The notes beneath the pieces are model-generated. The model ran no database searches. It was given only the letters and a program-made list of their open reading frames with translations, and had not been told where the DNA came from. A DNA stretch of 64,000 bases. Source: Salinivirgaceae bacterium (lineage in GTDB: Bacteria > Bacteroidota > Bacteroidia > Bacteroidales > SZUA-534). Shown one piece after another: positions 15,393 to 23,409 of this stretch. The position numbers were made by a program, and so were the translations under genes. Position 1 is the first letter of the stretch; every line of letters starts with the position of its first letter. The stretch is taken from NCBI GenBank assembly GCA_017527435.1, contig JAFXQB010000001.1, positions 68,696-132,695 of the forward strand, written 5' to 3'.

Positions 15393-17080
15393 TATTTGCC
15401 CTCCTTAACTCGTTTTTGCCAATCTGCATCCGATTCTACAACTTGCTGCGCATTGTTGAAATTGCTGCAAACCCAATCGATTTTTTCTTGTATAGTTTCA
15501 AACTTTTCATTGTCGTCTCTATACAATCTCTCATCAATCACGTCAAATGGTGTTTTGCCTTCAACATTCTCGTTATTAGCAACTGTTCCAATCGTATATA
15601 CATCAAGGTTGCCACCGTAAGGTTCGTTTTCTTTGCTCCACTTATAATCAGCAGTACCGTCATAACTTTTCCCTGTCATTATACGGCGCAACCTTTCAGC
15701 AGTGATTTCAGTCAATTCGTGCGGGCGATTATATTTGTCACAAAGTGCTATCTGATTTTCAATAGTTGTTTTAGATTCTTTGGATGCATTTTTTAGAGCA
15801 TTATCTAAATTCTCATTAAGTTGGCATAGTATAAATGTTCGATAGCCATCATCTTTTTTATTCAAATCCAATATTGCGTGGCCCGTCGTTCCACTTCCTG
15901 CAAAAAAGTCAAGTACGGTGATATATTCATCCTTATTTACCATACTGACAAGAAATTCTATCAATGATGTAGGTTTAGGATTGTCGAAAATGTCTTTTTG
16001 CAAAATCGAAGACACTTCACCATATCCTGTTTCATTTGTCCCTACACCAACTTCTGCATCAATATTGTTTTGTGGCGTTTTGGTTGCCTTTTCACCATTT
16101 CTCTGAAATCTGACAGAAAATAATTCTGATTTCACCAAAAAATAGGTTCCTTTTTTTACCTCATCATCAACCATTTCTTGTTTCCACTTCCATTCTCCAA
16201 CAGCGCAAAAATCATTCTGATTTACACCGTCTTTTACAATAACATTTTCGCATAATTCAATTTTCCTACATTCATTTGGTTCATACGTTCCGTCAGGAAT
16301 GTTAAAAAAAACGGTTCCTTTAGGAAAACGTATCTTTTTCAGTTGGTTTCCAGAGTTTAGTAACGGTGCATCTCCTCCTTCTATTTCTCCTTGTGAGAAC
16401 TTGTATTTTTTATCCAACTTTTTTCCATAACACAAAACGTATTCATATTTCTTCCTTACTTTTTTTGATAAAGATGGTGGGGTATCTGTTTTTTTCCATA
16501 GATAATTTGCCACGAAACTAGATTCACCCATAACTTCATCAAACAAGCACTTCACATACGCTTGATTTCTATCGTCAATTGAACAGAAAATCACGCCACT
16601 ATCGGATAGTAACTGTTTAGCAAGCACCAATCGAGAATAAAGCATTGATAGTAAATTGTCTCGTGTGATTGCGTTTTGGTAGTTGGTATGTGCAAATTCA
16701 CCCATTGAATCTTTGCCGTATGGCGGGTCAATATAAATGACATCAATTTTTCCTTTATATTGAATAAGAAGGTTTTGAAGAGCCTCATAATTGTCACCTA
16801 TTATTAATTTATGAGTTAGTTTACCTTCGTCTGTGTGAAAACTTAATTCGTTGTTCTTTTTGAAATAATGGATTGTTTGTTGCGTCTTTTCTGTCCGTGG
16901 AACGAAATGCAAACCTGTTCGTTTAAGAAGAGTGCCTAATTTTGAAATTTCAATAGCCTCGCTGTCACTTTCAGCATTGGCGATTAATTTCTTGAGTAGA
17001 TTGGAATCGGTTTGTTCAAGAATTTTGTCCGAAACTCGTCGGTCGAGTTGGGCGCAGAGTTCGTCTTTAATGTTACTCAT
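15392..17080 (-). CDS. mod: Type III DNA methyltransferase Mod subunit
   Basis: This is a beta-class adenine-N6 or cytosine-N4 methyltransferase of 562 residues. The catalytic motif D-P-P-Y-G-K lies near residue 115, and the SAM-binding motif F-F-A-G-S-G-T-T-G-H-A follows near residue 395, the order expected for the beta class. The middle region carries target recognition. No simple-sequence tract suggesting phase variation was seen. It is the first gene of the R-M operon. About 60-250 nt upstream is a conserved structured element also present before the other methyltransferase in this window. Confidence 0.93.
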   Translation of the reverse strand: MSNIKDELCAQLDRRVSDKILEQTDSNLLKKLIANAESDSEAIEISKLGTLLKRTGLHFVPRTEKTQQTIHYFKKNNELSFHTDEGKLTHKLIIGDNYEALQNLLIQYKGKIDVIYIDPPYGKDSMGEFAHTNYQNAITRDNLLSMLYSRLVLAKQLLSDSGVIFCSIDDRNQAYVKCLFDEVMGESSFVANYLWKKTDTPPSLSKKVRKKYEYVLCYGKKLDKKYKFSQGEIEGGDAPLLNSGNQLKKIRFPKGTVFFNIPDGTYEPNECRKIELCENVIVKDGVNQNDFCAVGEWKWKQEMVDDEVKKGTYFLVKSELFSVRFQRNGEKATKTPQNNIDAEVGVGTNETGYGEVSSILQKDIFDNPKPTSLIEFLVSMVNKDEYITVLDFFAGSGTTGHAILDLNKKDDGYRTFILCQLNENLDNALKNASKESKTTIENQIALCDKYNRPHELTEITAERLRRIMTGKSYDGTADYKWSKENEPYGGNLDVYTIGTVANNENVEGKTPFDVIDERLYRDDNEKFETIQEKIDWVCSNFNNAQQVVESDADWQKRVKEGK

Positions 17081-17141
17081 TTTCCGTGCGTTTTATTAGC
17101 GGTTGGAAATTATTGAGAGTAACAGGTTCGCAAATACTACA

Positions 17142-17329
17142 GATGCACGTACGGCGTAAACGCCGCTTATTGCATCCTACGGTATTTGCCTAACCTGAAA
17201 GCCCAATAAGTTCCGTCCACGCCGTAGCACGGACGTTTGAACTTATTCTAAAGGCTTTCATCTTTTAAATCGGCAAATTTTTAGGATGTCTCGAATAAAT
17301 AGCCAAACGCTATGATTAATAATATGTTA
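17142..17329 (-). ncRNA. Candidate structured element, copy 1 (upstream of mod)
   Basis: The main stem-loop is 17197-17259: GAAAGCC/GGCTTTC outside, AATAAGTTC/GAACTTATT in the middle, CGTCC/GGACG at the top, and a loop core CACGCCGTAGC. A smaller hairpin (GATGC/GCATC enclosing GGCGT/ACGCC) lies on the mod side. CATCCTA (17173) and a tail with TTTTAGGAT, AAACGCT and GATTAATAATATGTTA (17314-17329) match copy 2 at 32094-32276. The spacings CATCCTA-to-stem (24 nt), stem-to-TTTTA (19 nt) and TTTTA-to-GATTAAT (35 nt) are equal in the two copies. It may be an RNA leader or a single-strand recombination site. Confidence 0.5.
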
Positions 17330-17442
17330 ACTCAATTCGTTCTTTACTTCATTCAATAATGTTTAAATGTTTTCCAATCACAAAAATAATTTTTCTGTGG
17401 AAAGTTGCGGTGTAACCTTATAATTGAAAACTTTCTGCATTC

Positions 17443-17784
17443 TTAAAAATCAGAATCGGCACATTCATCACTGTCATTTTCAATATGATGGCGCAAATGC
17501 TTCTGAAGTAATTCCTTCGATGGAAATTCGGTCAGATATTGTGCCACACGTATGCCAGATTGGTCTAACTGCAAATGCTCATTCAATTGTGTCGCCAGCG
17601 GCGACACAATTTGTTTTCCGTATTCAGCACGCTTGTTACCAAGAACTTCGGTGTTTATTCGGTGCCCAATATTCCAATACATAAACACTATGCCGCTGTT
17701 GACAGCAACTGCAGTTTTGCGTTTTGTTGTTTCAACAATGGTACATAAGTCTGAAAAAAGGTTTACGCTTTCAATGTTGCTCAT
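17443..17784 (-). pseudogene. DUF1016 (YhcG-type) gene with internal deletion
   Basis: The 113-residue product starts like the N-terminal domain of DUF1016 proteins (I-V-F-M-Y-W-N-I-G-H-R-I and K-R-A-E-Y-G-K-Q-I-V) and ends like the extreme C-terminus (I-R-V-A-Q-Y-L-T-E-F-P-S-K-E-L-L). Full-length members are about 330-380 residues and contain a PD-(D/E)XK nuclease core, all of which is missing at the junction near S-P-L-A-T-Q-L-N-E-H-L. The frame is kept. An intact but divergent DUF1016 gene lies at 32318-33298 in the equivalent position relative to the structured element. The ATG at 17784 is preferred to a TTG at 17790. Confidence 0.75.
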
Positions 17785-17889
17785 AAACAAGCACTTATTT
17801 TATCATTTTATTGCATCGCCTACAAACTTACAAAAGAATCTCCGTTTTTTTAGCCACTACCGATAATTTGGACCACCCAAAAACAAAAA

Positions 17890-17926
17890 TGGCTATCTGC
17901 CGAACTTGATTCTACGCAGATAGCCA
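17890..17926 (-). terminator. Hairpin terminator
   Basis: TGGCTATCTGC (17890-17900) and GCAGATAGCCA (17916-17926) make a perfect 11-bp stem. On the minus strand it is followed by T-rich sequence (TTTTTGTTTTT). It ends the unit that finishes with the chimeric gene at 17949. Confidence 0.7.
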
Positions 17927-17948
17927 AATTGTTAACTGATTTTCAATC

Positions 17949-18260
17949 TCAAATCGTCACGTCCCAGAAGAGTGAACTGTAGCCGTCGCTCAAATCGTCG
18001 CCGCCTGCAACCACGTTTCCTTCCGCGTCCTTGACAGTCAGGTGGATACGCCACAGGCCAGTCATTGTCAGATTGATAGTGCCGCGGTGGCTGTCGTCGT
18101 TCGAGTAGGCACTCGCCGAGCAGAGCACCGTCTTCTCAATGTTATATTCCGCCATTTGCTCAAGCAGCCGTTCCGTGTTGAAATCGATGTTGAATGGACT
18201 GCCGAATGCCCCAATGTGCGTGTGGGCGTCAATCTTTTTAAATTTGCCGAATTGGTTCAT
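17949..18260 (-). pseudogene. Chimeric gene: amidohydrolase start fused to a duplicated lipoprotein tail
   Basis: Reading from the ATG at 18260, the first part (K-K-I-D-A-H-T-H-I-G-A-F-G-S-P) is the start of a metal-dependent amidohydrolase, including its H-x-H motif, and stops after about 50 residues. The remaining residues, from S-H-R-G-T-I-N-L-T-M-T-G, equal the C-terminus of the lipoprotein encoded at 19518-20480. The DNA of 17951-18100 matches 19520-19669 with only about three differences, so the duplication is recent. A working enzyme is unlikely because the rest of the TIM barrel is absent. Confidence 0.75.
17951..18100. repeat. 150-bp recent duplication, copy 1
   Basis: About 147 of 150 bases match 19520-19669 in the same orientation. 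Copy 2 is the 3' end of the YtkA-like lipoprotein gene; this copy supplies the tail of the chimeric gene. The intervening DNA holds only the GNAT gene. Confidence 0.85.
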
Positions 18261-18341
18261 TTTGTTGTATTTTAATATTTTATGATTTCTAATAATGATA
18301 TGTCTTTCAAATAACACCACACAATCGTTTCAGTCTTTTAT

Positions 18342-19280
18342 TCAGACTTGCGCCAAGTCTTTTACCATAAAAATGCTTGTCGCCGTATGCCCCGAATTGC
18401 CAAGACGGTGCGGGATAGCGTGGAATCCATATTTCTGATACATTGCCACCGCCGATGAAAATTCAGGGAATGATTCGATATATAGATGGCTATACCCCAT
18501 TGATTTTGAATTATTTATAACCTTATTCAGAAGTATTCCGCCAATACCTTTACCTCGCGCCTCTTGTCGCAGATAGAATTTTATCACCTCTGCATAACCT
18601 TTCGGAAGTCCTTCGGTAGGGTAAAAACCACAGCCGCCGAGCAGCACATTATCTTCAATATACACATAATAATCAGATAATGAATTGATTATGGTATCAC
18701 AAATAGTGAATGTGCGCGGGTCGTCGTAAACCGTGTTTTTGAGCGGCGCCGAAAATTCTAAAAAGGCATTTCTGACAATCTGCGCCACTGCGATTTGGTC
18801 TTGCGGCTCTATCTTCCTGACACAGAATGTCTTTTCCAACATAATGTCGCACCTCTCATAAGTGTTTCCTACGATTGGAATCTCTCTGAATCCGTGCTTC
18901 TTATACAGTTTTATAGACTCTTCAAGTTTTGTGTTGCCAATCAGGAATACCCGCCCTGCACCAATTCTACGGGCGTGGCGAAGCAGTTCGCCAACCAACC
19001 GACTGCCAATTCCGCGCCCCTGAAATTCGGGCGCGACGGCCATTTTCGCAAGTTCGAAACCGTCGCCGCCGTGGTTCACAAGCGCGCAGCAGCCCGCCGT
19101 AAGGTTGCTTTCCTTATCAATGGCGAAAAATATCTGTCCGCCTTCGGTAATGATTTTTTCAACATTTGCAAATGTCTTTAAATCAGACTCTTCGATGCGG
19201 AAATACTTCTCAATCCATTGCTTGTTGAGTGCAATGAAATCGTTTTTCAGTTCGGGTCGGAATGTCGTTATTTCAATCAT
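18342..19280 (-). CDS. Tandem GNAT-domain acetyltransferase
   Basis: This protein of 312 residues has two GNAT folds in a row. The first has the acetyl-CoA loop Q-G-R-G-I-G-S-R-L (about residue 88), and the second has A-R-G-K-G-I-G-G-I-L (about residue 245). Each ends with the usual Y-x-K-x-G-F segment (L-Y-K-K-H-G-F and M-Y-Q-K-Y-G-F). GNAT enzymes move an acetyl group from acetyl-CoA to an amine. The substrate is not evident; fused pairs often act on amino acids or antibiotics. It lies between the two copies of the 150-bp duplication. Confidence 0.88.
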   Translation of the reverse strand: MIEITTFRPELKNDFIALNKQWIEKYFRIEESDLKTFANVEKIITEGGQIFFAIDKESNLTAGCCALVNHGGDGFELAKMAVAPEFQGRGIGSRLVGELLRHARRIGAGRVFLIGNTKLEESIKLYKKHGFREIPIVGNTYERCDIMLEKTFCVRKIEPQDQIAVAQIVRNAFLEFSAPLKNTVYDDPRTFTICDTIINSLSDYYVYIEDNVLLGGCGFYPTEGLPKGYAEVIKFYLRQEARGKGIGGILLNKVINNSKSMGYSHLYIESFPEFSSAVAMYQKYGFHAIPHRLGNSGHTATSIFMVKDLAQV

Positions 19281-19340
19281 TATTATAACTGGCGAATAAT
19301 CAATTTAATAAACAGTTTGGATTCCAAAACCGCAGAATTA

Positions 19341-19368
19341 ACGAACGGGTCCGTGTGAACCCGTTCGT
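19341..19368. other. Perfect 10-bp stem-loop
   Basis: ACGAACGGGT and ACCCGTTCGT form a perfect stem with an 8-nt loop in the gap after the lipoprotein gene at 19518. There is no T-run on either side, so it is only a weak terminator candidate. Confidence 0.4.
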
Positions 19369-19517
19369 CAAACTTGCGACTATAAATGCAACTCACTGCA
19401 TTCAAGCACTTTAATTAGCAAAAGAACTTTTCTACGATTCGTATAATTTTTAATAAAAATCCAAACCCTTTATTCTATATTCTGAATTCTAAATTCTAAT
19501 CCCGATAACTATCGGAA

Positions 19518-20480
19518 CTAAATCGTCACGTCCCAGAAGAGTGAACTGTAGCCGTCGCTCAAATCGTCGCCACCTGCAACCACGTTTCCTTCCGCGTCCT
19601 TGACAGTCAGGTGGATACGCCACAGGCCAGTCATTGTCAGATTGATGGTGCCGCGGTGGCTGCCGTCGTCCTGACGGGTGAGAGCCGTGTTGTCGGGCGA
19701 CGTGTGGTTACCCATATCGGGCATACGCGGGTCAATCTCGATGGTGAACCGCTCTGCGGCCAGCGCATAGGGCGTGGTGGCTTTCGCACTTTTCTTCGAC
19801 ACGTATGCGGTGGCAGCGTTAGTGCCTGTCTTCCAATTGGTTGGATTGACAATCGAAAGGTAATATGTGTCGTCGCCCACCTTGAAACTCTTAACCCAGG
19901 CCTGACCTTCGGGCAGTGCGTTCACCGTAATGTCAATGGGGCCAGTCTCGCCAGTGGTTCCGAGCACTTTGGCATTGTAGGCCAGCGCCCACGTGCCGCC
20001 GTCGCTGCTGCTCATTATATACGACACCCAACCGCGCTTCACAGCCAGAATGCTGCTGTCGAAACTCTCGACGGCGCCCACAGGCGTGCTGTGGTACATA
20101 TCCATTTTAACCATATGCATTAGCGGTGTCAAATCGCTGATTTCAAAATTCTTGATGTAGTTTCCAGATATTTTTTTCGTGGCCACAAAAAAGATTTCGT
20201 TGTAGCCCGTGTGAAACCCGCCAGCGGCAGCGTAGGCCGTGATGTCGTATTTTCCGTCAATCGAGAGCGACAGTTCAGGCAGAATCTTCACCGTTTGCAG
20301 GAACTTGTAAACCTGCAGCGCCTCTTCGGCCGAGCAGCAGTCAATATCGCCGTCGAAAGTTATTCCAGGAATCTCAATGTCGGGTGTCCCGTCGTCGTCG
20401 TTCGAGTTGCAAGACGTGAAAGCCGCAATGCCCGCAATGGCAAAAATGACCAATAAATATTTTCTTATAGTATTTTTCAT
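19518..20480 (-). CDS. Lipoprotein with C-terminal YtkA/FixH-like domain
   Basis: This is a 320-residue secreted lipoprotein. The signal peptide (K-Y-L-L-V-I-F-A-I-A-G-I-A-A-F) ends in the lipobox T-S-C at about residue 24, followed by an Asp-rich linker. The C-terminal part, with D-P-R-M-P-D-M-G-N-H-T, then R-G-T-I-N-L-T-M-T-G-L-W-R-I-H-L-T-V, resembles YtkA/FixH-type periplasmic beta-sandwich domains, whose M-P-x-M-x-x-H pattern can bind copper; metal binding here is inference. It closes the PBP-SusC-SusD cluster and is probably a surface partner of the transporter. Its leader is nearly identical in DNA to that of the next lipoprotein. Its last 150 bp are duplicated at 17951. Confidence 0.78.
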   Translation of the reverse strand: MKNTIRKYLLVIFAIAGIAAFTSCNSNDDDGTPDIEIPGITFDGDIDCCSAEEALQVYKFLQTVKILPELSLSIDGKYDITAYAAAGGFHTGYNEIFFVATKKISGNYIKNFEISDLTPLMHMVKMDMYHSTPVGAVESFDSSILAVKRGWVSYIMSSSDGGTWALAYNAKVLGTTGETGPIDITVNALPEGQAWVKSFKVGDDTYYLSIVNPTNWKTGTNAATAYVSKKSAKATTPYALAAERFTIEIDPRMPDMGNHTSPDNTALTRQDDGSHRGTINLTMTGLWRIHLTVKDAEGNVVAGGDDLSDGYSSLFWDVTI

Positions 20481-20611
20481 ATTCAGTAATGGTTTAAATC
20501 ATTATTAAAGAGTTTGATAAAGGCCGATGCACATTTTCCGTGCACCGTGCCTTGACTTTAAAACTGTATTGAAAATGCTCACAAAATCAATATCCAGGAT
20601 TCTGACCAAGT

Positions 20612-21319
20612 TTATTCCCAAACAGGGCGTATGCTGCGTCCCCATTCCCTATTGTTCAGAGCCCACTGCGGCGCAAATCCGCTTCCGATGGAAACGTAGT
20701 TGATGTCGTCATAAGTGGTCCAACCCATAAGTGATGAAGAGAGCAGGACGATCTTTGTACCAACGTTGTATGTCTCAGTACCGTTCTGATAACCAGCGGC
20801 AGGAATGAAAATACTGTTTCCGTTAGGTCCAACAATTTCGTGTCCGTTAACACCGTTCACACTCTTCCATTTCCACGTGGTGTTTTTAATGAGTTCGAGA
20901 ATCTCCCTTTGAGTTGGGGTGCGCCATTTGCCGCCCCAGTTGACACGTGCGGCGTCGTCGTCAAGTTCGAGAACGCGACCGTTCTGTACCGAATTGTCAA
21001 CTGACGACAACTGATATTTGGTCAGCGTTTCGGCAGTGCCCCATTTGTAGGTGTCCCAAGTGTAATTGTCTTTTGGGGCCGTTTCTCCGAAGACAAAATA
21101 CTTGCCGAAATCCTCCTGCGATGCCGCTCCAAGGTTTTGGCTAGCCCATTTAACCGACAATCCAAGGTCAACAACCTCACCCACTGTGCCACCTATGGCA
21201 ACGTGCTCACCCGCATTGTTGGCGACCTCGTCCTCGTCGTCGTCGCTGCACGCCGTGAAAGCCGCAATGCCCGCAATGGCAAAAATAACTAATAGATATA
21301 TTCTTGTAAATTTCCTCAT
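20612..21319 (-). CDS. FISUMP-domain lipoprotein
   Basis: This is a secreted protein of 235 residues with a lipobox (A-A-F-T-A-C at about residue 24) and an acidic linker. The rest follows the Fibrobacter succinogenes major paralogous (FISUMP) pattern: V-D-L-G-L-S-V-K-W-A-S-Q-N-L-G-A near 50, F-G-K-Y-F-V-F-G-E, then W-R-T-P-T-Q-R-E-I-L-E-L and a C-terminal R-S-I-R-P-V-W. The function is unknown; such domains are C-lectin-like and surface displayed in Bacteroidota. It lies between SusD and the YtkA-like lipoprotein, whose leader sequence it shares, so it is probably part of the same uptake cluster. Confidence 0.8.
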   Translation of the reverse strand: MRKFTRIYLLVIFAIAGIAAFTACSDDDEDEVANNAGEHVAIGGTVGEVVDLGLSVKWASQNLGAASQEDFGKYFVFGETAPKDNYTWDTYKWGTAETLTKYQLSSVDNSVQNGRVLELDDDAARVNWGGKWRTPTQREILELIKNTTWKWKSVNGVNGHEIVGPNGNSIFIPAAGYQNGTETYNVGTKIVLLSSSLMGWTTYDDINYVSIGSGFAPQWALNNREWGRSIRPVWE

Positions 21320-21459
21320 ACGCTTAATTATTAGTTCAACAATCTTTTAAGTTAATCGGATTGAGCACCTTGCTGTTGAGAAAACCGAGTGCTTTTTTGC
21401 GCTGATTCTCAATTTTCCCAACAACAATGCTCAAAACCTAACTATTTAATAACCAAACT

Positions 21460-23100
21460 TTAATATCCAGGATTCTGTGCGATTCCCAAATCCTCGCCCT
21501 TCAGGCCTGTCGGAATCGGCTGACGGTAGTGGCGGCCCTTCACGTTGTTGTATTTGGCCACAAGGTGATTGTGGATTTTGGTGAAGTAAGCCTCTTGGTC
21601 GGCGGTGTAGGTGTTGCCGAGCGATGTTTTCCAATCGTCAGCAAAGTGCTTGTAATTCTTCACTTTCTGCACCGACGAAATCAAATCTTTCCAGCGATAA
21701 GAGTTGAGAACCGAGAACTGCTCGTAGGTGAACTCGTAGTCCCACTCGCGTTTGATTTGGTCGAAGGTCGGGGCGGCAACAGTCTCAATGCCAGCACGTT
21801 GGCGCAGTTGGTTGAACGGCTCTGCGGCCTCGCCATTGCGGCCAAGTTGCACAAGCGCCTCAGCCTTGATGAGCAGTACTTCGGCATAACGAATCTCGAT
21901 GCGGTCAACCGAGTTGTGCGTAATCTCAATATTCTCAGCGTTTTCGTAACTTTGGTCAACGCCCTTGCCGTTGATTGGTGTGTAAACAGGCGAGTAGTAG
22001 TTGTAGGTTTTGCCATCCTCTGGGTTCACAATCTTGGTGAAGTAAGTCTCAGCCAGACGTTTGTCGTTGGGCTGCTCTGCAAACCAGTCGTCGTAAAGGT
22101 TGTCGTCAGGAACCTCAGTGTGGTTTTGGCTGTAGCCGCTGCCGTTCTCACCGTTTTGGAACGGGAATGTCCACGAGCAGTGTGTTTGGTGGTTGCCTTG
22201 AGCGTCAAACTCGTCGCCGTCGTGGGCAATGGTGAACAGGTGCTCGTTGGTGCCGCGCTTGTTGCTCTCATACTCGCGTCCCCAGAGTTTGTTGTATTCG
22301 GGGTCCAGAGCCAGTTTTCCGCTCGAAATCACCTTGTTAGCATATTCAATTGCCTTCTCAAGACGAGCGTCGGTTTTAGTGAAAGCAGGGTCGGTTTGCG
22401 TTGCCGCGATGGCAGCCACTTCGCTCTGTGACAGCGGGTTATCGCCCCAAACCAGATAAGCACGGGCCAGCAAGCCCTGAGCGGCCTGTTTCGACGGAAT
22501 GCGCGGGTCGCCGTTGTAGTCGTTCAGCAACTCTTCAGCGGCGGTGAAATCGCTGACAATCTGCTCAAAAACCTTGTCGATGCTCTGACGCTCGGTGGTT
22601 GAGCCGCCCTCTTCGGTGAACACAGGCACCTCGCCCCAAAGTTGGGTGAGTTTCAGATAGGCCAGCGCGCGAAGGAATTTAGCCTTGCCCACGGCGGCGT
22701 TGTAACCCTGCTGACTTATCTTGCCAGCCTTCAAAGAGTTTGATACTGTGATAATTGCCTCGTTCGCTTGCGCGATGCCAAGAAACAGATGGTTAAAAAT
22801 CTTCACCTGATACCAGGTTGTCGGTTCCTGCTCAAAGCGGCTGTTTACAGGGCCAGCCTCGCCCTCTTCGCCCTCAAACGAAGTCAACTTGTTGGAATTC
22901 AGTTCGATGATGAACGAGAACGATGACGAGAGCGGCTGCCAGTGGCTGTAAACGCCGTTCACAAGCGAAATGGCGCTTGCGTCGTCGGCCACAACGTTGT
23001 CAAGGTCAATCTGATTCTCGTCGTCGTTATCCTCTTTGCACGACGAAAATCCTGCCAAAAGTGCTGATGCAATAACTGCTAAAAAAATTTTCTTATTCAT
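21460..23100 (-). CDS. SusD/RagB-family outer-membrane lipoprotein
   Basis: This is the substrate-capturing lid of a SusCD importer, 546 residues. Signal peptide and lipobox are clear (L-L-A-G-F-S-S-C). Helical TPR-like N-terminal segments (A-K-F-L-R-A-L-A-Y-L-K-L-T-Q-L-W-G-E-V-P) and the C-terminal R-Y-A-E-V-L-L-I-K-A-E-A motif are typical. It follows SusC after a 309-bp gap filled with a dispersed repeat. No carbohydrate-active enzymes or SusE/F genes are present, and the first gene of the cluster is a periplasmic binding protein, so the cargo need not be a glycan. Confidence 0.93.
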   Translation of the reverse strand: MNKKIFLAVIASALLAGFSSCKEDNDDENQIDLDNVVADDASAISLVNGVYSHWQPLSSSFSFIIELNSNKLTSFEGEEGEAGPVNSRFEQEPTTWYQVKIFNHLFLGIAQANEAIITVSNSLKAGKISQQGYNAAVGKAKFLRALAYLKLTQLWGEVPVFTEEGGSTTERQSIDKVFEQIVSDFTAAEELLNDYNGDPRIPSKQAAQGLLARAYLVWGDNPLSQSEVAAIAATQTDPAFTKTDARLEKAIEYANKVISSGKLALDPEYNKLWGREYESNKRGTNEHLFTIAHDGDEFDAQGNHQTHCSWTFPFQNGENGSGYSQNHTEVPDDNLYDDWFAEQPNDKRLAETYFTKIVNPEDGKTYNYYSPVYTPINGKGVDQSYENAENIEITHNSVDRIEIRYAEVLLIKAEALVQLGRNGEAAEPFNQLRQRAGIETVAAPTFDQIKREWDYEFTYEQFSVLNSYRWKDLISSVQKVKNYKHFADDWKTSLGNTYTADQEAYFTKIHNHLVAKYNNVKGRHYRQPIPTGLKGEDLGIAQNPGY

Positions 23101-23409
23101 AATTTCAAATGTTTTTAAATTGTTGATTTATTGTTTTTTAATTGCTTTATTTTAAGTTTTTCAAACCTCTGCTATGAACCACCCGATTCTAAACCGCTGA
23201 TTCAATTTTAACATTTTCATTTCCTTGATATTTAATATTTTAAAATTGTTTAACTTCTATTTTTATTGTTTAGTGCTTCGCTGTTGAGAAAGTTTAGCGC
23301 TTCGCTGTTTAGTCTAAACCTTCTTAACTTTCTCAACTTTCTCAACCTTCTTATCCTCAACTAATTAATTCCGTGTCAATCAGTGTTATCTGTGTCGTCT
23401 GTGCGATAA
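23101..23409. repeat. SusC-SusD gap with dispersed repeat, copy 2
   Basis: There is no gene. Bases 23268-23355 repeat the element at 6556-6640 (two CGCTTCGCTGTT units plus CTCAACTTTCTCAACCTTC tail). The CAGTGTTATCTGTGTCGTCTGTG segment near 23378-23400 is the inverse of the ACACAGAT simple repeat at 5870. Both occur within operons, so they are tolerated in transcripts. Confidence 0.55.

Noticed and set aside
15392..17080. Phase-variable mod gene
   Set aside because: No long simple-sequence tract was found in the gene or promoter.
17197..17259. Integron attC site
   Set aside because: The fold is similar, but the conserved RYYYAAC/GTTRRRY ends are missing in copy 1 and no integrase is present; left open as a structured element.
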